Source of the DNA: an uncultured Chloroflexota bacterium
GTDB taxonomy: Bacteria > Chloroflexota > Dehalococcoidia > Lucifugimonadales > CAJWER01
Assembly (NCBI GenBank): GCA_913030785.1
Contig: CAJWER010000074.1
Location: forward strand, 1-12,010
Reading direction: 5' to 3'
Length of the DNA: 12,010 nucleotides
Positions 1 to 6,445 of this stretch are shown here, one piece after another. Position 1 is the stretch's first letter; each line of letters starts with the position of its first letter. The position numbers were made by a program, and so were the translations under genes. Below the pieces are notes generated by a model. That model saw only the letters and a list, made by a program, of their open reading frames with translations. It had not been told where the DNA came from and made no database searches.

Positions 1-1
1 A

Positions 2-442
2 CCCAAGCCAGCGGAACCTTCGCCTACACCCACAGTCGAGGCGAAAAACGAAGTAGTGGAGCCTCAATCTCCTGGAGCCAATTCGAAATCTTCTCTCTTT
101 AGTCCGGGTGTTTTGCTTGGACTCGTCTGTATGGCCTTACTTGGTTTGGGATGGACGAGTCCTACCGAGGGTGTGTTTCTTCATCAAATCACTGTTTTCG
201 TACTCTCCTGTTTCATCGGGTACATGGTGATTTGGAACGTCACTCCCGCCCTTCACACTCCTCTAATGAGCGTAACGAACGCCATCAGTGGCATTATCGT
301 GATCGGTGGTATGCTGTTCGTTTCGGAGTCTCATCATCCTTGGCTTCCTTGGTTGGCGGGGGTTGCCATTCTGATTGCCACCATTAATATTGCTGGTGGC
401 TTTCTTGTTACTCAACGCATGTTGAAGATGTTTCGCAAATGA
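2..442 (+). CDS. pntA: NAD(P) transhydrogenase subunit alpha, C-terminal part (5' end outside window)
   Basis: This is the membrane end of the alpha subunit of the proton-translocating transhydrogenase, which passes hydride from NADH to NADP+ at the expense of the proton gradient. The frame is open from position 2, so the GTG at 56 is probably internal and not a start. The first ~30 residues are a Pro/Glu-rich linker, like the one joining the NAD-binding domain I to the membrane part in fused PntA proteins. Four hydrophobic segments follow, then the strongly conserved ALHTPLMSVTNAISGIIV region and the C-terminal TQRMLKMFRK, both close to what I recall of E. coli PntA. The fused architecture points to Gammaproteobacteria; a separate small PntAB subunit with its own start is the less likely alternative. 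The TGA stop overlaps the pntB ATG (ATGA), so the two are translationally coupled. Confidence 0.93.
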   Translation, partial: PKPAEPSPTPTVEAKNEVVEPQSPGANSKSSLFSPGVLLGLVCMALLGLGWTSPTEGVFLHQITVFVLSCFIGYMVIWNVTPALHTPLMSVTNAISGIIVIGGMLFVSESHHPWLPWLAGVAILIATINIAGGFLVTQRMLKMFRK

Positions 443-1836
443 GCAGCGGTCTCGTTACTTCGGCTTACCTCGTTTCGGGGTTATTGTTTATCCTCAGTCT
501 CGGGGGGCTCTCCAAGCAGGAGACTGCGCGACGTGGAAACCTCTATGGCATTCTCGGGATGATTCTAGCGATCCTCGCGACGCTCGCCACACTTTTAGGA
601 AGTGCAGCCCCGAACTTCGAGTTGCTAATACCCCTAATGTTGGTCGGAGGCCTGATCGGAGCCGTGTTGGCGAAGCGAGTCGAGATGACGGCTATGCCCG
701 AGTTGGTGGCCATCCTTCACAGTTTCGTAGGAATGGCCGCCGTGCTAGTTGGTATAGCCAGCTATCTCGAGCATCGAGACTATGAAGGTAGGGCAAAGCT
801 CATTCACGAAATCGAGGTCGTTTTAGGTGTTTTTATCGGCGGTATCACCTTTAGCGGTTCAGTGATCGCCTTCGGTAAACTTCGAGGATCCATCTCAGGA
901 AAGCCCCTTCTTTTGCCCGCTCGTCATCTTCTCAACTTGGGTATGTTGGTGGCATGCGTTTGGTTTGGTTCAGCCTTTATGAACGGTTCGGGGGATCCAG
1001 CTCTGCACGCCTTGCTCGTGGTCACTGCAATTTCTCTTGTTTTGGGAATCCACCTCATCATGGCCATTGGTGGAGCGGACATGCCCGTCGTCGTCTCGAT
1101 GCTCAATAGCTATTCCGGTTGGGCTGCGGCCGCAGCGGGGTTTATGTTGCAGAATGATTTGCTTATCATTACCGGCGCTCTCGTCGGCAGCAGTGGAGCC
1201 ATTCTCAGTTACATCATGTGCAAGGCCATGAACAGAAGCTTAACCAATGTTATTTTCGGTGGGTTCGGAGCGAATGCAGGGAAATCCTCAAGTGGTGGCG
1301 AAGGTCCTCAGGGAACGGTTACGGAAACATCCGCAGCCGAAGTGGCATCCGCTCTCAAGGAAGCGAAAGAGGTCGTCATTGTTCCCGGTTATGGAATGGC
1401 TGTGGCCCAAGCCCAACACGTGGTGAAGGATATTGCGGAGACCCTTCGATCCCAAGACGTGAACGTGCGTTTTGCTATTCATCCCGTTGCCGGACGCCTT
1501 CCCGGGCACATGAACGTACTCTTGGCCGAGGCCAACGTTCCCTACGACATCGTGCTTGAGATGGATGAAATCAATGACGATTTGCCAGAGGTGGATGTTC
1601 TTTTGGTAGTCGGCGCGAACGACATCGTAAATCCGTCCGCCTTGGAAGATTCGAGTAGCCCGATTGCCGGTATGCCCGTGATCGAGGCTTGGAAAGCGAA
1701 ATCCGTGGTGGCCCTCAAACGAAGTATGGCGGCTGGTTACTCGGGGGTCGAGAACCCGCTCTATTTTAAGGATAACACCAACATGCTCTTCGGGGATGCC
1801 AAGGATACCTTGTCCGCCGTCTATTCCGTCTTATAG
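439..1836 (+). CDS. pntB: NAD(P) transhydrogenase subunit beta
   Basis: This 465-residue protein is the expected length for the beta subunit (E. coli about 462). Residues ~1-270 form the multi-helix membrane domain. It contains the PELVAILHSFVG segment, whose His94 matches the proton-path histidine of the E. coli protein, and the hallmark GGADMPVVVSMLNSYSGW and GALVGSSGAILSYIMCKAMN stretches. After a Gly/Ser-rich linker (~275-295), the NADP-binding domain III follows with GYGMAVAQAQ (about 317-326), HPVAGRLPGHMNVLLAEA, GANDIVNP and the KRSMAAGYSGVENPL loop. All conserved regions are intact. The ATG start overlaps the pntA stop. It converges on the lpd remnant 95 bases downstream; in that gap (1837-1931, AT-rich) I see only a weak GGG/CCC hairpin with no convincing terminator. 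Confidence 0.97.
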   Translation: MSSGLVTSAYLVSGLLFILSLGGLSKQETARRGNLYGILGMILAILATLATLLGSAAPNFELLIPLMLVGGLIGAVLAKRVEMTAMPELVAILHSFVGMAAVLVGIASYLEHRDYEGRAKLIHEIEVVLGVFIGGITFSGSVIAFGKLRGSISGKPLLLPARHLLNLGMLVACVWFGSAFMNGSGDPALHALLVVTAISLVLGIHLIMAIGGADMPVVVSMLNSYSGWAAAAAGFMLQNDLLIITGALVGSSGAILSYIMCKAMNRSLTNVIFGGFGANAGKSSSGGEGPQGTVTETSAAEVASALKEAKEVVIVPGYGMAVAQAQHVVKDIAETLRSQDVNVRFAIHPVAGRLPGHMNVLLAEANVPYDIVLEMDEINDDLPEVDVLLVVGANDIVNPSALEDSSSPIAGMPVIEAWKAKSVVALKRSMAAGYSGVENPLYFKDNTNMLFGDAKDTLSAVYSVL

Positions 1837-1931
1837 GGTCGAATTTTGGGTTTTGTTTAAATCCCTTAATTAAATACAGACGATATACCGTTGCCCAGGT
1901 TGTCCAATAGAAGCCCTCGAAAGGAAAAAGC

Positions 1932-3131
1932 TTATTTCTTCGTTGCTTTTGGATTGGGAAGGTCGGTTATCGTTCCCTCGAACACTTCCGCGGCGAGTCC
2001 AATCGACTCGTGCAGGGTAGGGTGAGCATGGATGGTTAGAGCTAAATCCTCGGCATCGCATCCCATTTCAATAGCCAATCCGATTTCTCCTAGAACTTCG
2101 CCTGCATTCGATCCTACCACCGCGCCTCCTATTATGCGGTTGGATTCTTTTTCGAAAATGAGTTTTGTCATGCCTTCGGCGCAGTCTGATGCCAATGCGC
2201 GTCCGGATGCCGCCCAAGGGAAGATGGCTTTTTCGTACTCTATGCCTTCGGCTTTGGCTTCCCGTTCCGTTTTGCCGACCCATGCGACTTCGGGGTCCGT
2301 GTAGGCGATGGACGGGATAGCCTTGGGATCAAAAAAATGTTTTTTTCCGGCGATAACTTCGGCTGCAACGTGACCCTCATGGGCCCCCTTGTGGGCAAGC
2401 ATGGGTTGACCAACCACATCGCCAACGGCGTATATATGCGGCACGTTTGTTCGCATTTGTTTGTCTACAGTCAGAAAGCCTTTTTCGTCGACCTCTACGC
2501 CCGCTTTGTCGGCATCGATCAAGAGCCCATTGGGCGTTCGACCAATGGCCACTAGTACGGCATCGTAATCGCGACTTTCCTTACTGCCGTCTGTTGACTC
2601 CATGGTGACCGATATGCATTCAGGTGTTGCATCGACTGCGGTCACCTTGGTTTCGAGCATGATGTTATAGTCATCCGCAATTGTTCCGGTAAAAGTTTTT
2701 GCGACATCCGTGTCGGCGGCCGGCATCAACTGATCGAACATTTCCACGACGTCCAGCTTGGAGCCAAGGGCATGATAGACCATTCCCATTTCAAGTCCAA
2801 TCACTCCTCCCCCCATGAGAAGCAGTCGATTCGGAATCTCCTTCAGCTCCAAGGCATCTGTCGAATCCCAGATTCGAGGATCTTCATGCGGAATAAAAGG
2901 TAGTTCAATTGGACGAGAACCCACTGCCAAAATAGCATGCTCGAAATTCACGGAAGTCGTTTCGTCACCGCTTTCCACTTGGATATGATTAGGCCCGGTG
3001 AATTTACCTTGTCCGTTAAGGACTTGGCATTTCCTCATTTTGGCCATGCCTCCGAGACCATCCGTAAGCTTTCCAATGACTTGTTCCTTCCACTGCCGCA
3101 CCTTAGTGATGTCAATTTCGGGCTCTCCGAA
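1932..3131 (-). CDS. lpdA: Dihydrolipoamide dehydrogenase (E3), 5'-truncated
   Basis: Intact Lpd is the FAD enzyme that reoxidises dihydrolipoyl groups of the pyruvate and 2-oxoglutarate dehydrogenase complexes and the glycine cleavage system, making NADH. Here only the last 399 residues remain (fusion residues 542-940). Visible are the NAD-binding loop MGGGVIGLEMG, the VAIGRTPNG segment, the FAD-contacting YAVGDVVGQPMLAHKGAHEG, and the dimerisation domain with the catalytic pair in HPTLHE (His911, Glu916 of the fusion). Missing are the ~75 N-terminal residues, which in E. coli hold GAGPAG and the CLNVGC redox disulfide. The C-terminus DLPNPKATKK is near-identical to that of gammaproteobacterial Lpd. 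It converges with pntB. The true gene should continue to the right in the source genome, where aceE/aceF would be the expected neighbours. Confidence 0.92.
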   Translation of the reverse strand, partial: FGEPEIDITKVRQWKEQVIGKLTDGLGGMAKMRKCQVLNGQGKFTGPNHIQVESGDETTSVNFEHAILAVGSRPIELPFIPHEDPRIWDSTDALELKEIPNRLLLMGGGVIGLEMGMVYHALGSKLDVVEMFDQLMPAADTDVAKTFTGTIADDYNIMLETKVTAVDATPECISVTMESTDGSKESRDYDAVLVAIGRTPNGLLIDADKAGVEVDEKGFLTVDKQMRTNVPHIYAVGDVVGQPMLAHKGAHEGHVAAEVIAGKKHFFDPKAIPSIAYTDPEVAWVGKTEREAKAEGIEYEKAIFPWAASGRALASDCAEGMTKLIFEKESNRIIGGAVVGSNAGEVLGEIGLAIEMGCDAEDLALTIHAHPTLHESIGLAAEVFEGTITDLPNPKATKK

Positions 3132-4754
3132 GCTGACGCCGATATCGGACGTACCGTACATGCTCACCAGGTTGATGCACGGCGCCCCCACAACCGCGGC
3201 CGCAAACCGTGTGTCGTGACCAATTATCCAGGAGCCCATGAAGCCGCCGTAGCTGTAGCCGTGAACACCCAGGCGGTCGGTGTCGACGTAGTCCCTCGTG
3301 CACAGTTCGTCGAGTGCGGCCATGATGTCTAGGTAGTCCCCACCGCCCCAATCCCGAAGCACCGCCCGAGCGAAATCAGGGCCATAGGACGACGAGCCGC
3401 GCGGATTCACCGCCAGCACAATATATCCGGCCGTGGCGAGCAGCTGATGTACGCCATCAAAGGCGTCCCGGAACCGGCCGTGCGGACCTCCGTGGATATC
3501 CACTACCACAGGGTATTTTTTTTGCGGTTGCATTTCGGGAGGCAAAAGCAGTCGGGACTCGATCTCAACGCCGTCACGTTGGATTGTGAATTTTTCCATG
3601 GTGGCGACAGCGTGTTTTACGAAGTAGCCTGTGTTAACGTCGGCAAACATCGTTGCCCGGCCAGTGGAGAGATCGACGTGACACAGCGCCCCGGAGGACT
3701 CCGGCGTCACAGCAACACAGACGCCCCTGCTCGCCGTCGCATCCAACGACAGAGCTGTCCACTCGGCACCACCTCCGGCTACCACGGTGAGCGGACCACC
3801 GACAGCAGGAACACGACACAGAAAGCCTTCGCCGTGGTGTTCGCCCAGGAAGACAACGTCGCCTTCGATGGTCCATCGTAGGTCGGGCGCGGGCAGGACT
3901 GGCGTGTACGCACCATCCGTCAGCCTCACGGGGGGCTGTCCGGGCTCGACGACGAATAGCCACCCCTGACGCGGGTCACCCAGGTCGTCGTCATCCGTGC
4001 CGGCCACTGCCAGGTGTTTGCCGTCGGGGGACCAGGCGATTGCGCCGCCCACTGAGCCCTGGCTGTAGCAATGGACGCCGCCGGACCAGTCTACGGGCTC
4101 GCCTCCATCAGCCGACACCACGTAAACCTCGGCAAACCAGGATCGATCCCGCGCCTCGCTCCGGTCCGATATGAACGCGATTCGGTCACCCTCTGGAGAC
4201 CACACCGGGTTCGCACAGTCCGCATCCCCGTCGGTGATCTGGCGACTTTCACCGCTCTCCACATCCGCCACAAACAGGTGGTAAAAGGCATCACCCCTCC
4301 AGCCCTTGCCGTCGATGCGATACCGTATACGCCGCGCAACTCTTACATCCTCACTCTGGTCGCTAGGCTTCACGTCTGAGATGTACGCAATGCGTCCGGA
4401 ATCCGGAGACCAGGCGTAGTCCCCTGCCCCTCCAGGAACGCAGGTAAGCTGCCGCGCCTCGCCGCCATTGACCGGCATTACCCATAGCTGCTTGCACCCG
4501 GCGCTATCCTTGCGGACAAAGGCCAGCCACTTCCCATCCGGGGAGAATCGCGGCTCGGAATCTGAGCGGCCATGCGTAAACGCCCTTGCCTCCCTATCCG
4601 AGTCGCAGGCTAGCATGATCCAAGAACGCACCGCCATCGAATCGCGATCTATTCTGGACCTGACGTAGGCCACAAGTGCGCCGTCCGGCGACACCGAAGG
4701 CTGCGTGTCCGCGCTCAATTCGTAGATATGGTCCGGCCCTATCGGTTCTTGCAA
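1932..4754 (-). CDS. Chimeric ORF: S9 peptidase N-terminal part fused to dihydrolipoamide dehydrogenase C-terminal part
   Basis: This is one uninterrupted 940-codon frame containing two unrelated enzymes. Residues 1-~544 are a prolyl-oligopeptidase-family (S9) beta-propeller plus the first part of its alpha/beta-hydrolase domain. Residues 542-940 align without length difference to E. coli Lpd 76-474. Both halves are broken at the join. The peptidase loses the region that should carry its catalytic Asp and His. Lpd loses its FAD dinucleotide-binding loop and both redox-active cysteines. The join falls on a Phe-Gly-Glu-Pro stretch that both families plausibly share, and base composition changes there. 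As written the product should have neither activity. I read it as an assembly or amplification chimera; a real fusion gene is very unlikely. The two halves are described separately. Confidence 0.9.
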   Translation of the reverse strand: MQEPIGPDHIYELSADTQPSVSPDGALVAYVRSRIDRDSMAVRSWIMLACDSDREARAFTHGRSDSEPRFSPDGKWLAFVRKDSAGCKQLWVMPVNGGEARQLTCVPGGAGDYAWSPDSGRIAYISDVKPSDQSEDVRVARRIRYRIDGKGWRGDAFYHLFVADVESGESRQITDGDADCANPVWSPEGDRIAFISDRSEARDRSWFAEVYVVSADGGEPVDWSGGVHCYSQGSVGGAIAWSPDGKHLAVAGTDDDDLGDPRQGWLFVVEPGQPPVRLTDGAYTPVLPAPDLRWTIEGDVVFLGEHHGEGFLCRVPAVGGPLTVVAGGGAEWTALSLDATASRGVCVAVTPESSGALCHVDLSTGRATMFADVNTGYFVKHAVATMEKFTIQRDGVEIESRLLLPPEMQPQKKYPVVVDIHGGPHGRFRDAFDGVHQLLATAGYIVLAVNPRGSSSYGPDFARAVLRDWGGGDYLDIMAALDELCTRDYVDTDRLGVHGYSYGGFMGSWIIGHDTRFAAAVVGAPCINLVSMYGTSDIGVSFGEPEIDITKVRQWKEQVIGKLTDGLGGMAKMRKCQVLNGQGKFTGPNHIQVESGDETTSVNFEHAILAVGSRPIELPFIPHEDPRIWDSTDALELKEIPNRLLLMGGGVIGLEMGMVYHALGSKLDVVEMFDQLMPAADTDVAKTFTGTIADDYNIMLETKVTAVDATPECISVTMESTDGSKESRDYDAVLVAIGRTPNGLLIDADKAGVEVDEKGFLTVDKQMRTNVPHIYAVGDVVGQPMLAHKGAHEGHVAAEVIAGKKHFFDPKAIPSIAYTDPEVAWVGKTEREAKAEGIEYEKAIFPWAASGRALASDCAEGMTKLIFEKESNRIIGGAVVGSNAGEVLGEIGLAIEMGCDAEDLALTIHAHPTLHESIGLAAEVFEGTITDLPNPKATKK
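3120..3131 (-). other. Chimera junction (S9 peptidase / Lpd)
   Basis: On the - strand the codons TTC GGA GAG CCC (Phe-Gly-Glu-Pro) can be assigned to either parent. E. coli Lpd has FGEP at residues 76-79, and the S9 sequence reaches the join as GVSFGE. The switch therefore lies within a microhomology of about 9-12 bases. By hand count, 2881-3120 has 113 of 240 G+C (47%) and 3121-3360 has 150 of 240 (62%). No insertion-sequence ends, direct repeats or integrase remnants are visible around it. Confidence 0.82.
3123..4754 (-). CDS. S9 family peptidase (prolyl-oligopeptidase / acylaminoacyl-peptidase type), 3'-truncated
   Basis: This is a serine exopeptidase-type enzyme that would cleave short peptides or acyl-aminoacids. 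Residues ~10-350 are a propeller built from PD40 repeats: SVSPDGALVAYV, RFSPDGKWLAFV, AWSPDSGRIAYI, VWSPEGDRIAFI and AWSPDGKHLAVA. The hydrolase domain starts near 390, with the oxyanion-region HGGPHG near 420, the NPRGSSSYG loop and the nucleophile motif GYSYGGFMGS (Ser501). The sequence stays family-like to MYGTSDIGVSFGE and then switches to Lpd. About 100 or more residues with the catalytic Asp and His are lost, so the fragment is inactive as it stands. The start is TTG at 4754, chosen because GGAGG lies 9 bases upstream and no ATG or GTG fits nearby. It is the last gene of the ligase-AtzG-amidase operon, 34 bases after the amidase stop. No signal peptide is visible, so a cytoplasmic location is likely. 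Confidence 0.9.
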
Positions 4755-4763
4755 GTTGTTGTT

Positions 4764-4768
4764 CCTCC
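4764..4768 (-). promoter_or_regulatory. Ribosome binding site for the S9 peptidase TTG start
   Basis: GGAGG on the - strand is followed by nine bases (AACAACAAC with no secondary start) and then TTG at 4754. It lies in the 34-base gap after the amidase stop and is what decides for the rare TTG start. Confidence 0.75.
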
Positions 4769-4788
4769 GGTGAAATCGCGTGGGTCTA

Positions 4789-6192
4789 CTACGGGGTCAC
4801 ACCCGGCGGGCGCTCCTCGTGCCATCGGGTCAGACCCTGATAGGCGCGTGCCACAGACAGCAACGCGTTCTCCGAGTATGTCCTTCCCAGAAACTCGATA
4901 GAGGTGGGCAGGCCGGCCTCCGAGAGCCCGGTGGGCACAGACACTGCCGGTAGCCCAAGCGCGTTGCCAACCGCCCCGTCGATATCGGTCCGCCCCTGCG
5001 ACCACCCGAGTTCCAGATCTACGTCTATGGGGAGCGCCACGCTCTGGGTGGTCGGGACCATCAATGCGTCATATGGCCTCAGCAGACGATGGATGTCTCT
5101 GGCAATCTGCCCTCTAACACGTAGGGCCTTCAGATAATCTTTAGCCAGGACCGCCGCCTTGGAGAAATGGCCGAGGCGACTACCAGCGTTCGTGAGACCG
5201 GCTATAACGCCGTTCTGCGCCAGCCCCTCAAGGGCCTCGGCCGACTCACCAAGAAATATGGTCATGGCTACCGCTTCGTACGGGTAGTCTGGCAGCGTGA
5301 CCTCGTCGATGTCGGCCACCTGCGCCAGGTGTTGAACGGCACGATCGAAATTCTTTCGTACGTCGTAGTCCGCATCGTCTGTCGCACCCTTGCGAACGGC
5401 TAGCTTGAACCGATCCCCACTGTTGACCTCGTAGCGGTATTTTCTGTCAGCCGCCGTCCGGTCGAAGGGGTCCGGGCCTGCGATGGCCTCCAGGACCAGC
5501 CCGCAATCGTCCGCGGTCAGCCCCAGGGGCCCAAGCTTGTCCAGGGTCCACGACAGCGCCATCGCACCATATCGGCTTACCCGGCCGTATGTCGGACGGA
5601 GCCCGGCAACCCCGCAGAACGACGCCGGCATCAGGATCGAGCCCCATGTTTCGGACCCAATCGCGAAGGGAACCAGTCCGGCGGCCACTCCGGCGCCTGA
5701 ACCATTGGACGAGCCGCCCGTCCAGGTCCCCGTATCCCAGGGATTCAGGCCAGGTCCGGTAAATGCGGCATTTGTATTCGAGTACCCCAGACCGCCCGCT
5801 AGCTCGACCATTGCCATTTTGGCGACGAGGACGGCTCCGGCCTCCTCCAGCTTCCGCACCACCGTGGCGTCGTAATCAAAGGTCTGGTCACGGAGCGGCG
5901 CGGCGCCCCAGGTAGTCGGGATCCCGCCACTGGTCGCCAGCAGGTCCTTAGCCCCATATGGGATGCCGTGCAGCGGCCCCCTGTACTTCCCTGCCACGAT
6001 CTCTGCCTCTGCACGACGCGCCTGCTCCATAGCCCGCTCTCGTGTAATGGTCACCACGGCGTTGTAGGCGGGGCCGTGGGTCTCCAGCCTCTCTAGAAAA
6101 TATTCGACAAGTTCCACTGGAGAGACCTGCCGCGTGCGGACTCGCTCTCCCAACTCGCGAACACTCACGAAACCCGGAGACGTCGTGTCCAT
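4789..6192 (-). CDS. Amidase signature family hydrolase
   Basis: This is a 467-residue cytoplasmic amidase of the GatA/AtzE/malonamidase E2 superfamily, which hydrolyses a carboxamide to acid plus ammonia. The Ser-cisSer-Lys triad can be placed. The Lys is in GIPYGAKD (residue 82 from this ATG). The cis-Ser is in the Gly/Ser-rich TGGSSNGSGAG loop (161). The nucleophile is in GSETWGSILMPASF (185). The 24-residue distance from cis-Ser to nucleophile equals that in malonamidase E2 and FAAH. The family's CGVAGLRPTYGRVSRYGAM continuation is intact. The substrate cannot be read from sequence. The start could be GTG at 6195 or the adjacent ATG at 6192; I prefer ATG because GAGGGG sits 5 bases upstream. 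It follows the AtzG-like gene with stop and start practically touching (TAGTGATG), so the two are coupled and probably form a complex. Confidence 0.92.
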   Translation of the reverse strand: MDTTSPGFVSVRELGERVRTRQVSPVELVEYFLERLETHGPAYNAVVTITRERAMEQARRAEAEIVAGKYRGPLHGIPYGAKDLLATSGGIPTTWGAAPLRDQTFDYDATVVRKLEEAGAVLVAKMAMVELAGGLGYSNTNAAFTGPGLNPWDTGTWTGGSSNGSGAGVAAGLVPFAIGSETWGSILMPASFCGVAGLRPTYGRVSRYGAMALSWTLDKLGPLGLTADDCGLVLEAIAGPDPFDRTAADRKYRYEVNSGDRFKLAVRKGATDDADYDVRKNFDRAVQHLAQVADIDEVTLPDYPYEAVAMTIFLGESAEALEGLAQNGVIAGLTNAGSRLGHFSKAAVLAKDYLKALRVRGQIARDIHRLLRPYDALMVPTTQSVALPIDVDLELGWSQGRTDIDGAVGNALGLPAVSVPTGLSEAGLPTSIEFLGRTYSENALLSVARAYQGLTRWHEERPPGVTP

Positions 6193-6194
6193 CA

Positions 6195-6407
6195 CTACCC
6201 CTCGCTCGATTCTGGCACAAACACCGAGAACGGCTCAGCAACGAGGTCCAATTCAACCGCATCCAGCGCGGCAACAGACCGCATCGCCGTCTCTACTCGA
6301 TTGCGGACGGTCCCCAAGTCGCCGGGGTCTATCAATGGCCCATACAGCGCTTTCACCATCTCGAACCGCGCTTCGACCTCACGACCATCGATTCCCGAGT
6401 CACTCAT
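6195..6407 (-). CDS. Small AtzG/GatC-like (DUF4089-type) amidase partner protein
   Basis: This 70-residue protein begins MSDSGIDGREVEARFEMV. Its layout matches AtzG-like small proteins encoded just before AtzE-type amidases: an N-terminal helix, a Val-rich second helix (VRNRVETAMRSVAAL), then an acidic stretch ending EPFSVFVP, the usual 'EP..vF.P' tail. AtzG resembles GatC and packs against its amidase as a scaffold; I infer the same role here from size, tail motif and position. ATG at 6407 is chosen because AGGAG ends 6 bases upstream; the in-frame ATG six codons earlier would put that site inside the gene. It begins 38 bases after the ligase stop and abuts the amidase start. The protein has no catalytic residues of its own. 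Confidence 0.78.
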   Translation of the reverse strand: MSDSGIDGREVEARFEMVKALYGPLIDPGDLGTVRNRVETAMRSVAALDAVELDLVAEPFSVFVPESSEG

Positions 6408-6413
6408 GAACTG

Positions 6414-6418
6414 CTCCT
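6414..6418 (-). promoter_or_regulatory. Ribosome binding site for the AtzG-like gene
   Basis: AGGAG on the - strand, 6 bases before the ATG at 6407. It fixes the start of this small gene within a longer open frame that reaches up to 6674 inside the ligase. Confidence 0.7.
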
Positions 6419-6445
6419 GTTCCATTCCGTCGCCGGGAAAAGGGA

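Noticed and set aside
56..442. A free-standing small pntAB gene starting at GTG 56
   Set aside because: The frame is open to the left edge through a Pro-rich linker typical of fused PntA, and no ribosome site precedes the GTG.
1837..1931. Rho-independent terminator between pntB and lpd
   Set aside because: The only pairing found is an imperfect GGG-TTT/AAA-CCC stem without a clean U-tract.
3100..3150. Transposon or recombination scar at the junction
   Set aside because: No terminal inverted repeats, target duplication or mobile-element coding sequence is visible on either side.
2937..3332. 131-codon + strand ORF across the junction
   Set aside because: It is antisense to both halves of the chimera, has no family features, and spans the join, so it cannot be a natural gene.
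3447..3881. 144-codon + strand ORF opposite the peptidase
   Set aside because: Its composition is that of a shadow frame over a G+C-rich gene whose product is clearly recognised on the other strand.
1932..4754. A new bifunctional peptidase-Lpd enzyme
   Set aside because: Each half lacks residues essential for its own activity, there is no linker, the join falls on a shared short sequence, and base composition shifts there. An artefact explains all of this.
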